DNA from: Niveispirillum cyanobacteriorum
GTDB taxonomy: Bacteria; Pseudomonadota; Alphaproteobacteria; Azospirillales; Azospirillaceae
NCBI RefSeq assembly: GCF_002868735.1
Contig: NZ_CP025611.1
Location: 3,056,501-3,120,500, forward strand
Reading direction: 5' to 3'
DNA: 64,000 nt
The notes beneath the pieces are model-generated. The model saw only the letters and a list, made by a program, of their open reading frames with translations. It was not told the origin of the DNA and did not search any database. The translations under genes and the position numbers were made by a program. Positions 7,407 through 14,554 of the stretch are shown here, in pieces. How positions within the stretch are numbered: position 1 is the stretch's first letter; each line of letters starts with the position of its first letter.

Positions 7407-8030
7407 TCAGACGGCCTTGAACCGATCCTGCTCATGGCGGGCCAACGCCCAGGCCATGGCGCGCTCGCCCAGGACGTTCATGTCGTCGGCATAGACCCAG
7501 CCGGTGTAGACGCGGCCCCAGCTGCTTCTCCAACTGTCGGAGCCATCTGCGTCGTACTGACGGACAGGGGTAGCAACCTTGGCCAGCAGCCCGAACACGC
7601 CCCGTGTCAGCAGCCATTCCGCCGCATCGCAAGCGTCTCCGTCCGACACTTGCGTGATGAGCAGCTTGTCAAAGTGGGGCATCTGCTCACGCAGGTGCTG
7701 GATGTTGATATCGTCCAAACCGACGCCTGCGATGCATTCCTCGTAGAATTGCTCGCTGAAAGCTTCCGGCGGTGCTTGACAGTCGGCGAATGCCATCGCG
7801 AGGCTCAAAATGACCTCAGCGCGAACTTCAGTTTCGAAGCACCAAACGGAAAGCTCCTCTGCACTCAGGGCTTTGGTGTCCGCGTCCGCCAGCTGCTCGA
7901 CGAGTTTCCGGAGATTACCGAGAGCGTCGGGAACACCTTCTTGGGTTTCGCCGTCTTCAAAGCCCGCCATAAAGGCCACGGCAAAGCGAAGCGCCTGGAC
8001 ACCCTCAGGGGTGATTTTCACATTGACCAT
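7407..8030 (-). CDS. Hypothetical phage early protein
   Basis: 207 residues, acidic, mixed alpha/beta, with no recognised domain. Composition is slightly lower in GC than the MuA/MuB genes. It starts inside the 3' end of the preceding gene (26-bp overlap) and ends 32 bp before the DUF3164 gene, so it belongs to the early operon. Confidence 0.55.
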   Translation of the reverse strand: MVNVKITPEGVQALRFAVAFMAGFEDGETQEGVPDALGNLRKLVEQLADADTKALSAEELSVWCFETEVRAEVILSLAMAFADCQAPPEAFSEQFYEECIAGVGLDDINIQHLREQMPHFDKLLITQVSDGDACDAAEWLLTRGVFGLLAKVATPVRQYDADGSDSWRSSWGRVYTGWVYADDMNVLGERAMAWALARHEQDRFKAV

Positions 8031-8376
8031 GGCTTCCTCTCAGGGAAAAAGCGCCCGACACAGGCGGCTGATGAAAAGGGAAAGACGCGACCGGCGCCTG
8101 CGGGGCCGTTCGGGCAGGTACCGGCGACTGGTCCAGTCGATGCCGGATGCTGTGGAAGCGCGTTTCATAGCGTTCGACCTCCAAGTTGCGCCGCGCGTGG
8201 CTTCCGCGTCCGACGGACAGCACGCGGAAAAAGGTCTGGGGAAAGCAGCGTTTGACCGTGATGGCATAGATGCCCTCGTCATCCGGCCCGACACAGGTGA
8301 CCACGCGGCCCCGGATCACGCGCCCGTCGCGGGTCGGCCAATGCACCCATTGACCAATCTCGAAGGGCGCGCCCAT
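8005..8376 (-). CDS. Hypothetical phage protein with SH3-like N-terminus
   Basis: 123 residues. The N-terminal half (FEIGQWVHWPTRDG, GRVVTCVGPDDEG, YAITV) reads like a small beta-barrel of the hypervariable-loop or SH3/KOW type. The C-terminal half is basic and disordered. The ATG at 8376 overlaps the MuB stop (TGATG), indicating translational coupling with MuB; GTG 8379 is an alternative start. Function unknown. Confidence 0.5.
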   Translation of the reverse strand: MGAPFEIGQWVHWPTRDGRVIRGRVVTCVGPDDEGIYAITVKRCFPQTFFRVLSVGRGSHARRNLEVERYETRFHSIRHRLDQSPVPARTAPQAPVASFPFHQPPVSGAFSLRGSHGQCENHP

Positions 8377-9347
8377 CACGCGGCCTCCTGTGCCCCGGCC
8401 AGCTGCGCATAGGCAGACCGGATATGATCGATGGACCGTGCCTCGCCCGCCCCAACCGCCAGGGCGGAGGCGAACTTCATGGTCCGATCCAGAACGCGCA
8501 GGGCGCCCGGTTTGCGGGCGATGCCGGCCAGAAACCGCACCTCGCCCGGATCATTCACGCCCCAGGCGGCAATCATGGCGCTGATATCGGCGTCTTTGGG
8601 CTTCGTGATGGTGATACGCATGCCGACGCGGCTGAACATCGGCGCGAAATGCGCCCGCCGCCCGCCGCCTTCCAGGGCACCCAGGATTGATTCATTACCG
8701 GCCAGGATAAGGCCGCACTTGGCCTCATCCCGCAGGGTGCGCAACTCGTCCAGCGCCTCGGATGTCAGATGCTGGCCTTCGTCGATGATCAACAGGCTCT
8801 GGCCAACGGCCAGCTTCTCAACAATGGCTGTGCTGAACTGTCCGGCATTGCGTTCGCCGATCTTCAGATCGCGGACGATCTGTTTCAGCATGGAACCGAT
8901 GGCCCCGCTGGATGGGCGCATGGTGGCCATGAACACCTGCGGTTTCGTGCCGGCATAATGCAGGCAGGTCGCGGTTTTGCTGACCCCGGCACCGCCGACG
9001 ATCAGGCCGAAATCACGGAACGTCTGCGCCCATTGCAGGACGGACAGCATGTCCTGCGCGCTCGACGTCATCTGGAAGGTCGGGGCGACGGGCAGGATGG
9101 TCTGGATCTGCCGTCGTTCGTTGACAGCGGACAGCCATTTCGTCACTTCGGCGCCAACGGCCTGGTTTGACCCCTTGTAGGTCCCGCCCAGGAAGGCGGC
9201 AAAGGTGCTTTCGCCGATGCCCGCATCCCGTGCCGCTGCCGCCTGCGACGGATATGCCGCCCCGGCCCCGATCAAGGCCTTGGCCTGCACCCGCAGCTGA
9301 TCCAGCTGGGCATCGCTCAATGTCGTTTCGGTATTCGTGGCGCTCAT
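8376..9347 (-). CDS. MuB-type AAA+ ATPase, transposition target-capture protein
   Basis: 323 residues. An N-terminal helix-turn-helix (AARDAGIGESTFAAFLGG, about residues 39-56) precedes an ATPase core with Walker A GGAGVSKT (Lys124), Walker B LLIIDEGQ (about residue 180) and a sensor-type LAGNES segment. This is the MuB arrangement: ATP-dependent oligomerisation on DNA, selection of target sites, delivery to MuA and target immunity. It lies directly downstream of the transposase gene, as in Mu. The Walker B aspartate-glutamate pair is intact, so the ATPase should be active. Confidence 0.85.
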   Translation of the reverse strand: MSATNTETTLSDAQLDQLRVQAKALIGAGAAYPSQAAAARDAGIGESTFAAFLGGTYKGSNQAVGAEVTKWLSAVNERRQIQTILPVAPTFQMTSSAQDMLSVLQWAQTFRDFGLIVGGAGVSKTATCLHYAGTKPQVFMATMRPSSGAIGSMLKQIVRDLKIGERNAGQFSTAIVEKLAVGQSLLIIDEGQHLTSEALDELRTLRDEAKCGLILAGNESILGALEGGGRRAHFAPMFSRVGMRITITKPKDADISAMIAAWGVNDPGEVRFLAGIARKPGALRVLDRTMKFASALAVGAGEARSIDHIRSAYAQLAGAQEAA

Positions 9348-9410
9348 GTAATCTGTACTCCTTGCTGTGGTACCGAAGGCCTGGGGGATGCTTGCCGGCT
9401 CCCCAGGCCT

Positions 9411-11363
9411 TCATTCATCTCCAACCAGCTTCAGGAAGCGGTTGAGGTTGATCAGGGTGCTGGGTGTCTGATCGGGGATCAGATCAGGTTCGGGCTGCAT
9501 GGCCAGGGCGGTATTGCCGAACACGGGCCGGATGATGCTGGCCGGAACCGGCACGGGTGCCGCCTCGCCCTCGGGCAGCTCCGGCATCATCGCCGCCACT
9601 TCCTCGACCGACATCCGTTGCTCGGCCTTCGCCATATCCTTGGCGGCCTTGATCCAGGCATTGCGGGCGCGGGCATGGGCGCGGCCTGCCTCGACATCGG
9701 CAAAGCCGGCGGCCTCAACGCATTGCGCCGCACCCAGATAGGCGCCTGACAGGCTGTAAAGATGCACATCGGCATGCAGGTCCTGGGGATCGAACCGCAC
9801 CACCAGCTTGTCGCCGCGATGCTGGGACAGGAACTCTGCCCAGTACCGGTTGCCCTCGATATGCACCGACCCGTCCACCTTCCGCGCCGTCACGCCCTCA
9901 GCGGCCAGCAGCCACAGGCGATATTGCTGCGGCGTGGCCTTGCGGATGGGGGCTAAGGCATAGCTGGCGTCGAATGCCTGTTGAAAAGACATCCTGCCGC
10001 CGCAAACTGCCGTCTCTCGTTTTGGACGGTTGTTGTATTCGTGCACACCCCACGCCACCACCTTCAGGAACTCATCCAGAGGTACGGCTGTCTGACCATA
10101 GTTATCCGGCTTGTTCTCTGGCGAGTTGCCTGTATAGGCACCCGCAAAACGGGGGTCTGTCGCGATGGTCGCGCAGAAATCCCGCCATGCCCTTTCAATC
10201 GGCTTGGCTTGGCCATGGTAGGGCGTGACGAAGGTGATTTTGACATCCAGCTCTGTCAGAAGACCCAGCGGCTCTTCTTCTTTAATCTTGAAGCGGTACC
10301 GGTTGGCTGAGCCACCCGATATCCACTTGCTGGCGAATGACCGGCCATTGTCCAGATAGACGCAATCTGGGATGCCCCACCGCTGGACCATGTCGCCAAT
10401 GGCGAGGCGCACCAGTTCCTTGTTCTCGGACCGGTCAACCCGCCAACCAACGATCAGGTTGCTGTAAAGGTCCTGGATGCCCAGGAAGCAGGGGCGACCA
10501 ATGGAACCATCCGGCCAGCGCACGAACACGTCAAAGACGTGACCGTCCATGTTGATAGCTTCCATCGCGTGGAAGATAGAACGGTCGCGTTCCTGCGCCG
10601 GGAACATGCGCTTCAGGGCATCCACGCCCTCGCGCCTCAGAACGCGCACAACCACCGGGATCTCGCGTTCCACCCGCCGCCACAGCGTCCGGCAGGACGG
10701 GATGGTCCATCCCTTCGTTTTGGCCACCCCAGCCAAGGTCCGGTAACAGACCTCGAAGGGCCGGGCCTTGGCCTCGGGCCGCAGGTAATCGGCCAGCAGG
10801 AAGTCCCAGGCGGCTGGCGTGCAGGCCTCGCTATCGGCCATGCGCCCGACATAGCGGTCCATCAGGTAGGCCAGCCGATCATCCCGCGCGACACCCGCAA
10901 TCCGCTGCTCCCATCCGTAATAGGATGCGGCACTGAACCCCTGTTCCGCCCCGATCAGGCGCACGGCGGCATCCTTGCTCATACCGGTCAGCAGCAGCTG
11001 TTCCACCGCCTGGATGGCCGCCAGCTTCTTCTTGGCGCGCTCTTTGGCGGTATCGCTGGCCTTCTCATACTGGCTCCAGGCCAGATCACGGGCCAGCCGC
11101 TCCTTCACCGCCTTGCGGTCCGCGTCCGGCTCGGCTGGCGCCTGCGCCTGGGCCGCCAGCTTGGCCCGGATCGGGGCGGGCAGCAGCGACAAGTGATAGA
11201 CGTTCTTACCGCCCTCGCGCTTCCAGGTGCCGTTGGGGTTGCTGGCGCTGCGCATGGTGTCTCGTGCGCGCCAGTTCCGCTCTTCCACAATCTGGTTGAG
11301 TCGCTGGTGCGAAACGTTCATCAGGGCGGCCATCTCGGCGGCGGTGAACCATTCCTGTGTCAT
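9411..11363 (-). CDS. MuA-type DDE transposase
   Basis: 650 residues, close to Mu MuA (663). N-terminal winged helix (FTAAEMAALMNVSHQRLNQ) for end or enhancer binding, a central RNase-H-like catalytic domain with Asp273 (INMDGH), Asp338 (VYLDNG) and Glu390 (PIERAW), then a beta-barrel and basic C-terminal tail that would contact MuB and ClpX. The catalytic spacing nearly equals Mu's D269, D336, E392. The start at 11363 is preferred over an ATG 15 bp upstream because it gives an ATGA overlap with the preceding gene. The enzyme cuts and joins the prophage ends in replicative transposition. All catalytic residues are present. Confidence 0.92.
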   Translation of the reverse strand: MTQEWFTAAEMAALMNVSHQRLNQIVEERNWRARDTMRSASNPNGTWKREGGKNVYHLSLLPAPIRAKLAAQAQAPAEPDADRKAVKERLARDLAWSQYEKASDTAKERAKKKLAAIQAVEQLLLTGMSKDAAVRLIGAEQGFSAASYYGWEQRIAGVARDDRLAYLMDRYVGRMADSEACTPAAWDFLLADYLRPEAKARPFEVCYRTLAGVAKTKGWTIPSCRTLWRRVEREIPVVVRVLRREGVDALKRMFPAQERDRSIFHAMEAINMDGHVFDVFVRWPDGSIGRPCFLGIQDLYSNLIVGWRVDRSENKELVRLAIGDMVQRWGIPDCVYLDNGRSFASKWISGGSANRYRFKIKEEEPLGLLTELDVKITFVTPYHGQAKPIERAWRDFCATIATDPRFAGAYTGNSPENKPDNYGQTAVPLDEFLKVVAWGVHEYNNRPKRETAVCGGRMSFQQAFDASYALAPIRKATPQQYRLWLLAAEGVTARKVDGSVHIEGNRYWAEFLSQHRGDKLVVRFDPQDLHADVHLYSLSGAYLGAAQCVEAAGFADVEAGRAHARARNAWIKAAKDMAKAEQRMSVEEVAAMMPELPEGEAAPVPVPASIIRPVFGNTALAMQPEPDLIPDQTPSTLINLNRFLKLVGDE

Positions 11364-11815
11364 GCCGGCCCCCGCCATTTCTTGTTGGCTACATTCCGGC
11401 GCTGGGTCAGCTCGGCGATCTTGTCGTCAAGCACGGCTTGCTCAATGGCCGGCACATAACGTGCCTCGATGACAGCAAGTCCAAACTGATCGGCCAGCAG
11501 TTGCAGCAGCCTGTAATCACGCGTGGCATGGATCAGCGCGATGAACCGGACAAGGCTGATCACATGCTCTTCCCGGCTTTCGGACGCATAGGCATCCAAC
11601 ATGCTTTTGGGCACTACTTCACCCAGGTAATCGCCCATCTCCAACGCGATAACTTCGCGGCCCTTGTCCGATTCCTTCAGCGCGGCACCAACGCCTTTGG
11701 CCAGGGTGGCTCGCAACGTCGCGGCCCGCACAACCTCCGGCGCAAACGCCGCCGGTGCGGCGGGCGGCTGCCAGCTCAACAGGTCCATGGTGTTGCTGTC
11801 GCGGCGCGGTGCCAT
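11360..11815 (-). CDS. Hypothetical phage early protein upstream of MuA
   Basis: 151 residues, helical and soluble, without a recognised family. The C-terminus is basic (LTQRRNVANKKW). It is coupled at both ends: its start shares a base with the ParB-like gene's stop and its stop overlaps the transposase start. The close coupling with MuA suggests a role in transposition or its control, but this is inference. Confidence 0.6.
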   Translation of the reverse strand: MAPRRDSNTMDLLSWQPPAAPAAFAPEVVRAATLRATLAKGVGAALKESDKGREVIALEMGDYLGEVVPKSMLDAYASESREEHVISLVRFIALIHATRDYRLLQLLADQFGLAVIEARYVPAIEQAVLDDKIAELTQRRNVANKKWRGPA

Positions 11816-12693
11816 CAGGCGGCCTCATCTTCCGCATCGGCACCCCGGACCTTGGCCGGCTGGCTGAATTTCTTCAGATCGCCTTCCTGCTTCAGATGGG
11901 CCAGGAACATGCGCCGCGCCTTGTCCCCGGACCGGCCCCACAGGGTCACCAACTGCGCAAATTTTGCGCTGTCTGGATCGGCTTCCTCGACCTGTCCACC
12001 CAGGACAAGGCGATGGGCCGCCGACACGCTCTTTGCGCGCGGGGTTTCTGCCAGCAGCTCGGCCACCACCTTGCGCTGTTCTTCTGGCGGCAGCTTGACC
12101 AGGGCCAGCAGCTCCGCTTGGTTCCGCGCGAGTGAAGTCCCAACAATTTGGGCCTTTACGTCCGGGGCAAGGCGGGTGGCGATCAGGATGGCGCGCTGGA
12201 TGCTGCGCTCGTTCAGGCCGACCTTCTCTGCCGTGGCGCGGCTAAACGACATGATGTCGTTTTGCCTCTCCTTGCCGCCTGTATGCTGGTTCCCCCTGTC
12301 GCCACCCTGTTTCGTCTCTGGGTGCAGCGCTTCATAAAGCGCCTTGCGCCGATGCAGGAAAACGGCTCGGTCCAGGGGGTTAAGGTCGTGTCGGACGAGG
12401 TTCTCATCAACCTCTGCCAATTCCGCTTCTGTGTCGGTCATCTCAAACACGAAGCTGTCGATCTCCAACCGCTCAAGTTGGCGCATGGCCGCCAGACGAT
12501 GGCCGCCGGCCACCAGCTTGAACTTGAAGGGTCCGGGCTTTTTTACGGTCCGTATCTCAATCGGGCTGCGTAACTGGCCGACCTGTTCGATGTTCTCAGC
12601 CAGGAAATCAACATAGGCGGGGTCAATGGGGCGAAGCCGCACCCTATCGTCGATTTCCGCAATCTTGATGACTTGAAGCCCAAGAGCCTTCAT
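11815..12693 (-). CDS. ParB/Spo0J-like nuclease-domain protein in the phage early operon
   Basis: 292 residues. The N-terminus matches the ParB/sulfiredoxin fold: IRLRPIDP-like lead, VGQLRSPIEIR, then LVAGGHRLAAMRQL (about residues 60-74), equivalent to the GERRxxA motif, and NLVRHDLNPLDRAV. A helix-turn-helix follows (TAEKVGLNERSIQRAI, about residues 152-170). In plasmids ParB binds parS and hydrolyses CTP; no ParA partner is seen here. In a Mu-like early operon it more likely acts as a DNA-binding accessory to transposition or regulation. It starts four bases before the ner-like stop, so it is coupled. Confidence 0.75.
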   Translation of the reverse strand: MKALGLQVIKIAEIDDRVRLRPIDPAYVDFLAENIEQVGQLRSPIEIRTVKKPGPFKFKLVAGGHRLAAMRQLERLEIDSFVFEMTDTEAELAEVDENLVRHDLNPLDRAVFLHRRKALYEALHPETKQGGDRGNQHTGGKERQNDIMSFSRATAEKVGLNERSIQRAILIATRLAPDVKAQIVGTSLARNQAELLALVKLPPEEQRKVVAELLAETPRAKSVSAAHRLVLGGQVEEADPDSAKFAQLVTLWGRSGDKARRMFLAHLKQEGDLKKFSQPAKVRGADAEDEAA

Positions 12694-13022
12694 TCGGACA
12701 CCTGATGTTCAACGGGATGGGATTTGCCGTGCACGCGACGGCGCGTTTTAGACGGTGACCGTCCACCGCCCGTGGTCCTATAGTTCCGGGCAGGTTGGGG
12801 GCGCAGTCGGACACCGTCGTTGCGGTACCGGCTGGGCCAGATTTCACGGGGCGTGACATCCAGCGCCTTGGCGATTGCCTGTTCGCCAAGCGCATGGGGC
12901 TTGCGGCACGCGGCACTGCATGTGCCGTCCGCAAGGTTGCTGTCCCGGTCAAGGTCGGACAGCGAAAGGCCGCACTTCTCCAGCGCAGCCTTGATGTCCG
13001 ATTTGTGCCAGTCCCCGGCCAT
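12690..13022 (-). CDS. ner: Ner-like early regulator
   Basis: 110 residues. The first 65 follow the Ner/Nlp family: WHKSDIKAALEKCGLSLSDL, a helix-turn-helix (ALGEQAIAKALDVTPREIWPSRY) with the family-typical PxExWPSRY end. Ner represses early and repressor promoters in Mu. A basic, probably disordered C-terminal extension of about 45 residues is unusual; classical Ner is about 75. It is the first gene of the early operon, divergent from the repressor, with AAGGA about ten bases before the ATG. Confidence 0.8.
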   Translation of the reverse strand: MAGDWHKSDIKAALEKCGLSLSDLDRDSNLADGTCSAACRKPHALGEQAIAKALDVTPREIWPSRYRNDGVRLRPQPARNYRTTGGGRSPSKTRRRVHGKSHPVEHQVSE

Positions 13023-13088
13023 GCGGTTCGGTCCTTATGTGCGTTTCGCTGGCCCTGCTAGGCCGGCTTTTGGAAGGGGTGAATTTCC

Positions 13089-13253
13089 ATGTCTGGAAAA
13101 AACGATAGACCAGATTATGCACTTACTCAAGCGCGTTATTGCACAATCAGAGCTTTCAACCGCCTCACCTTGGCTGCGTTAGAGCACAATCTAGGCTTTA
13201 ATAGCCGCTTCAATGACTTAGATAGTGGTCTGAAACCCCTGGCCTACCTTTGA
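13089..13253 (+). CDS. Possible 54-residue protein upstream of the repressor
   Basis: ATG 13089 is preceded by GGAAGGGG at a suitable distance (nine bases) and opens 54 codons, MSGKNDRPDYAL to KPLAYL, ending 16 bp before the repressor start. The product is basic and probably helical (IRAFNRLTLAALEHNLGF). It overlaps the candidate early promoter and one operator dyad on the opposite strand. Lower GC than neighbours is consistent with a regulatory segment, so it may be real or fortuitous. If real, it would be co-transcribed with the repressor. Confidence 0.35.
   Translation: MSGKNDRPDYALTQARYCTIRAFNRLTLAALEHNLGFNSRFNDLDSGLKPLAYL
13102..13130 (-). promoter_or_regulatory. Candidate early promoter for ner-to-mor operon
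   Basis: On the minus strand TTGAGT (13130-13125) and TATCGT (13107-13102) are separated by exactly 17 bp, each matching four of six sigma-70 consensus bases. A start near 13095 would leave a leader of about 70 nt before ner. Position matches the Mu early promoter Pe. Confidence 0.45.
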
Positions 13254-13269
13254 AAGTGGGGTTTCAAAG
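13231..13269. promoter_or_regulatory. Overlapping operator-like dyads at repressor start
   Basis: Two interlocked perfect inverted repeats: TGAAACCCC (13231-13239) with GGGGTTTCA (13258-13266), and CTTTGAAA (13248-13255) with TTTCAAAG (13262-13269). The last base touches the repressor ATG. This is the expected place for autoregulation by the repressor or Ner. Confidence 0.45.
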
Positions 13270-13719
13270 ATGGCTCGACCGTTGAAACCAGAAACTGCAT
13301 TTGCGGCGCGCTTGATCGAAGCGCGGCTCCCGATCGAGCGCGATGAGTTCGCCCAACTCTTAGGCGTTCCTAAGACAACGCTAGGAAACTGGGAGCGCGG
13401 CAGAGCATTCCCACCCGAGGACATGCTCAGGGCGATTCGGCAGCAGACCGGGGTTTCTCTTGATTGGCTGATAACAGGTGAAGGCGAGATGCGCCCAAGC
13501 CAGGAATTAGCACTTCCTGTGGCCGCACCGCCGCAGCGGCATTACTATAACCGCGCGCTGATGCACGCGCTGATCAAGCTCTATATCGAGGAATCACGCG
13601 CAATGCGGATAGGGCTGCCGGCTGAACAGCTGGCCGACAAGGTCCTTGAAATGTACGACCATTCAATCGAAGAAGTTAACGCGTTGATGGAACAGGGGGC
13701 AGGCGAGAAGGTTGCCTAG
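13270..13719 (+). CDS. Phage repressor, HTH_3/XRE family
   Basis: 149 residues. An N-terminal helix-turn-helix (LIEARLPIERDEFAQLLGV, PKTTLGNWERGRAFP, about residues 14-50) is the classical XRE type, followed by LRAIRQQTGVSLDWLITGEG typical of CI-like repressors, then a C-terminal helical dimerisation region without a LexA-type Ser-Lys protease pair. It sits where Mu c lies: next to the prophage end and divergent from ner. It probably holds the early promoter silent in the lysogen. Absence of a peptidase domain suggests SOS-independent control by default. Confidence 0.8.
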   Translation: MARPLKPETAFAARLIEARLPIERDEFAQLLGVPKTTLGNWERGRAFPPEDMLRAIRQQTGVSLDWLITGEGEMRPSQELALPVAAPPQRHYYNRALMHALIKLYIEESRAMRIGLPAEQLADKVLEMYDHSIEEVNALMEQGAGEKVA

Positions 13720-13778
13720 CGAGCGCATCCTATTGTATGCACTATTGGCGGTTGCATCCGCCCTATCCTTTCGTATAG

Positions 13779-13811
13779 AAAAAAGGTCCCCGTCAATCGG
13801 AAGGCGGGGAC
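13779..13811 (-). terminator. Rho-independent terminator, minus strand
   Basis: GTCCCCG and CGGGGAC (13786-13792 and 13805-13811) form a perfect 7-bp stem with a 12-nt loop. Reading leftward the stem is followed by CC and a run of six T (13784-13779). It ends minus-strand transcription coming from the prophage terminus, in the direction opposite to the repressor gene, so an RNA must start between here and the prophage end. Confidence 0.75.
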
Positions 13812-13880
13812 GCAGGGGCTGGTAACCCCCGCGCCGAGGACCTGTACTCCTCAAGCCTCCGCTGCAGTCGGCTGCTCCCC
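13807..13880 (-). ncRNA. Candidate structured small RNA, tRNA-like shape
   Basis: The minus strand upstream of the terminator folds strongly: GAGGA-GTACAGG-TCCTC (5-bp stem, 7-nt loop) and CGCGGGGG-TTACCAG-CCCCTGCG (8-bp stem with one G-U, 7-nt loop). With GGGGAGC pairing GCGTCCC (six of seven) and CCG/CGG as a short D-like arm, the 74 nt can be drawn as a cloverleaf. It lacks the TTCRA T-loop, the D-loop GG and a CCA, so it is not a normal tRNA. The 3' strand competes with the terminator stem. No good promoter was found upstream. Confidence 0.4.
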
Positions 13881-14159
13881 TAACCCGGCCAGGGTAGATG
13901 GAGCCTACGCGAGGTTAATGGAGTATGCACGCCCAATATTTACACGCTCCACTTGAAGCCATGTTGCGCATCCGTGTGCGCCGTGACTTATCACGCCTTA
14001 ATAAAGACCGAATTAATCACATTTCTTACCTGTCAGATTACCGACAGCCCGTTGTGCGCATCGCTTCCATCGCGGATATCCCGCAGCGAGCGAAACTATT
14101 TACTTTCCCTTTACCACGCCATGCGCTTCCGGCATCATCGCCCGACCCCATACGCTTAA

Positions 14160-14199
14160 GAGGCCCCCAAGGCCCTTTTAAGAGGGTCCTGGGGGCCTC
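14160..14199. repeat. Long inverted repeat (hairpin) in prophage end
   Basis: GAGGCCCCC (14160-14168) pairs with GGGGGCCTC (14191-14199). The inner arms GGCCCTTTT and AAGAGGGTCC extend the stem with small irregularities around a short AT-rich loop. No U-run follows on either strand, so it is not a standard terminator; it may insulate the prophage end from host transcription. Confidence 0.6.
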
Positions 14200-14290
14200 T
14201 CATCACGGCGCCCGCGTACTCCAGGATCATGTGTCAGCGGGCCGCATTTTCGGTTTCACTCCAAAATCGCCAATTTTTTTCGACCGCCCC

Positions 14291-14340
14291 AAATCCCCCG
14301 CCATCCCGCCAAATCCCACACGGTCCCGCTCTATCCCGGT
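14291..14340. repeat. 10-bp phased (A/G)TCCC array at prophage terminus
   Basis: ATCCC occurs at 14293, 14303, 14313 and 14333 and GTCCC at 14323: five copies spaced exactly 10 bp, about one helical turn. Flanking bases also repeat (GCCAAATCCC and CCCCAAATCCC). A T7 tract lies 13 bp to the left. The array ends about 25 bp from the prophage terminus. It may be a protein-binding array on one DNA face, for example transposase end sites. Confidence 0.6.
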
Positions 14341-14366
14341 TCTCCAATACTAAGTGTCAAGGAACA

Positions 14367-14540
14367 ACCCTGTCGCCGGCGCCCGCCGGGGGGGTGACCG
14401 TTGCCGATGGCGCGGACGGCCAGTCGCTGACCGTCACGCCGAAGGCCAAGCTGGCGGCGGGTTCCTACAAGGTGGATTGGGCGGTGACGGCGGCCAATGG
14501 CCATCAATCCACCGGCAGCTATCAGATCAATGTGAAGTAA
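14367..14540 (+). pseudogene. copC: copC-like gene, 3' remnant cut by the prophage
   Basis: 57 codons remain in frame after the prophage end: LSPAPAGGVTVADG, then LTVTPKAKLAAGSYKV and DWAVTAANGHQSTGSY. This is the C-terminal beta-strand part of CopC (typical LxPGxYxVxWxxxSxDGHxxxGxYxFxV), a periplasmic copper-binding protein of about 120 residues. The signal peptide, N-terminal copper ligands and promoter are missing on this side and would lie beyond the prophage. The gene is thus disrupted unless the prophage excises precisely. No copD follows; the next gene is an M20 peptidase 14 bp downstream, probably once in the same transcript. Confidence 0.75.
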
Positions 14541-14554
14541 GGGAGCACCAGACC

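Larger units (their letters stand above)
13812..14359. other. Prophage terminal non-coding region
   Basis: No convincing protein gene is visible between the repressor and the prophage end; short open frames here have poor codon use and no ribosome sites. The region is less GC-rich at 13920-14110. It holds the small RNA candidate, a long hairpin (14160-14199), a T7 tract (14274-14280), and the phased repeat array (14293-14337). This is where Mu-type transposase end-binding sites should be. Confidence 0.6.
1..14366. mobile_element. Mu-like transposable prophage (one end; other end outside window)
   Basis: Carries the Mu early-gene hallmarks in order: divergent repressor and Ner-like regulator, DDE transposase (MuA type), AAA ATPase (MuB type), DUF3164 protein, GemA, Mor-type activator, then lysis genes. 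Transcription of the early operon runs right to left, so the terminus near 14.36 kb corresponds to the Mu left (c) end. The terminus falls inside a copC-like gene. Mu-family ends are 5'-TG...CA-3'; on the plus strand the candidate last bases are the TCA ending at 14359 or the ACA ending at 14366. The second is favoured because GGA and ACA are rare codons in the host. Head and tail genes must lie left of position 1. Confidence 0.9.

Noticed and set aside
13807-13880. A true tRNA gene
   Set aside because: A cloverleaf can be drawn, but the T-loop reads TTACCAG rather than TTCRANY, the D-loop lacks GG and there is no CCA; the terminator stem overlaps the 3' end. Kept only as a tRNA-like small RNA.
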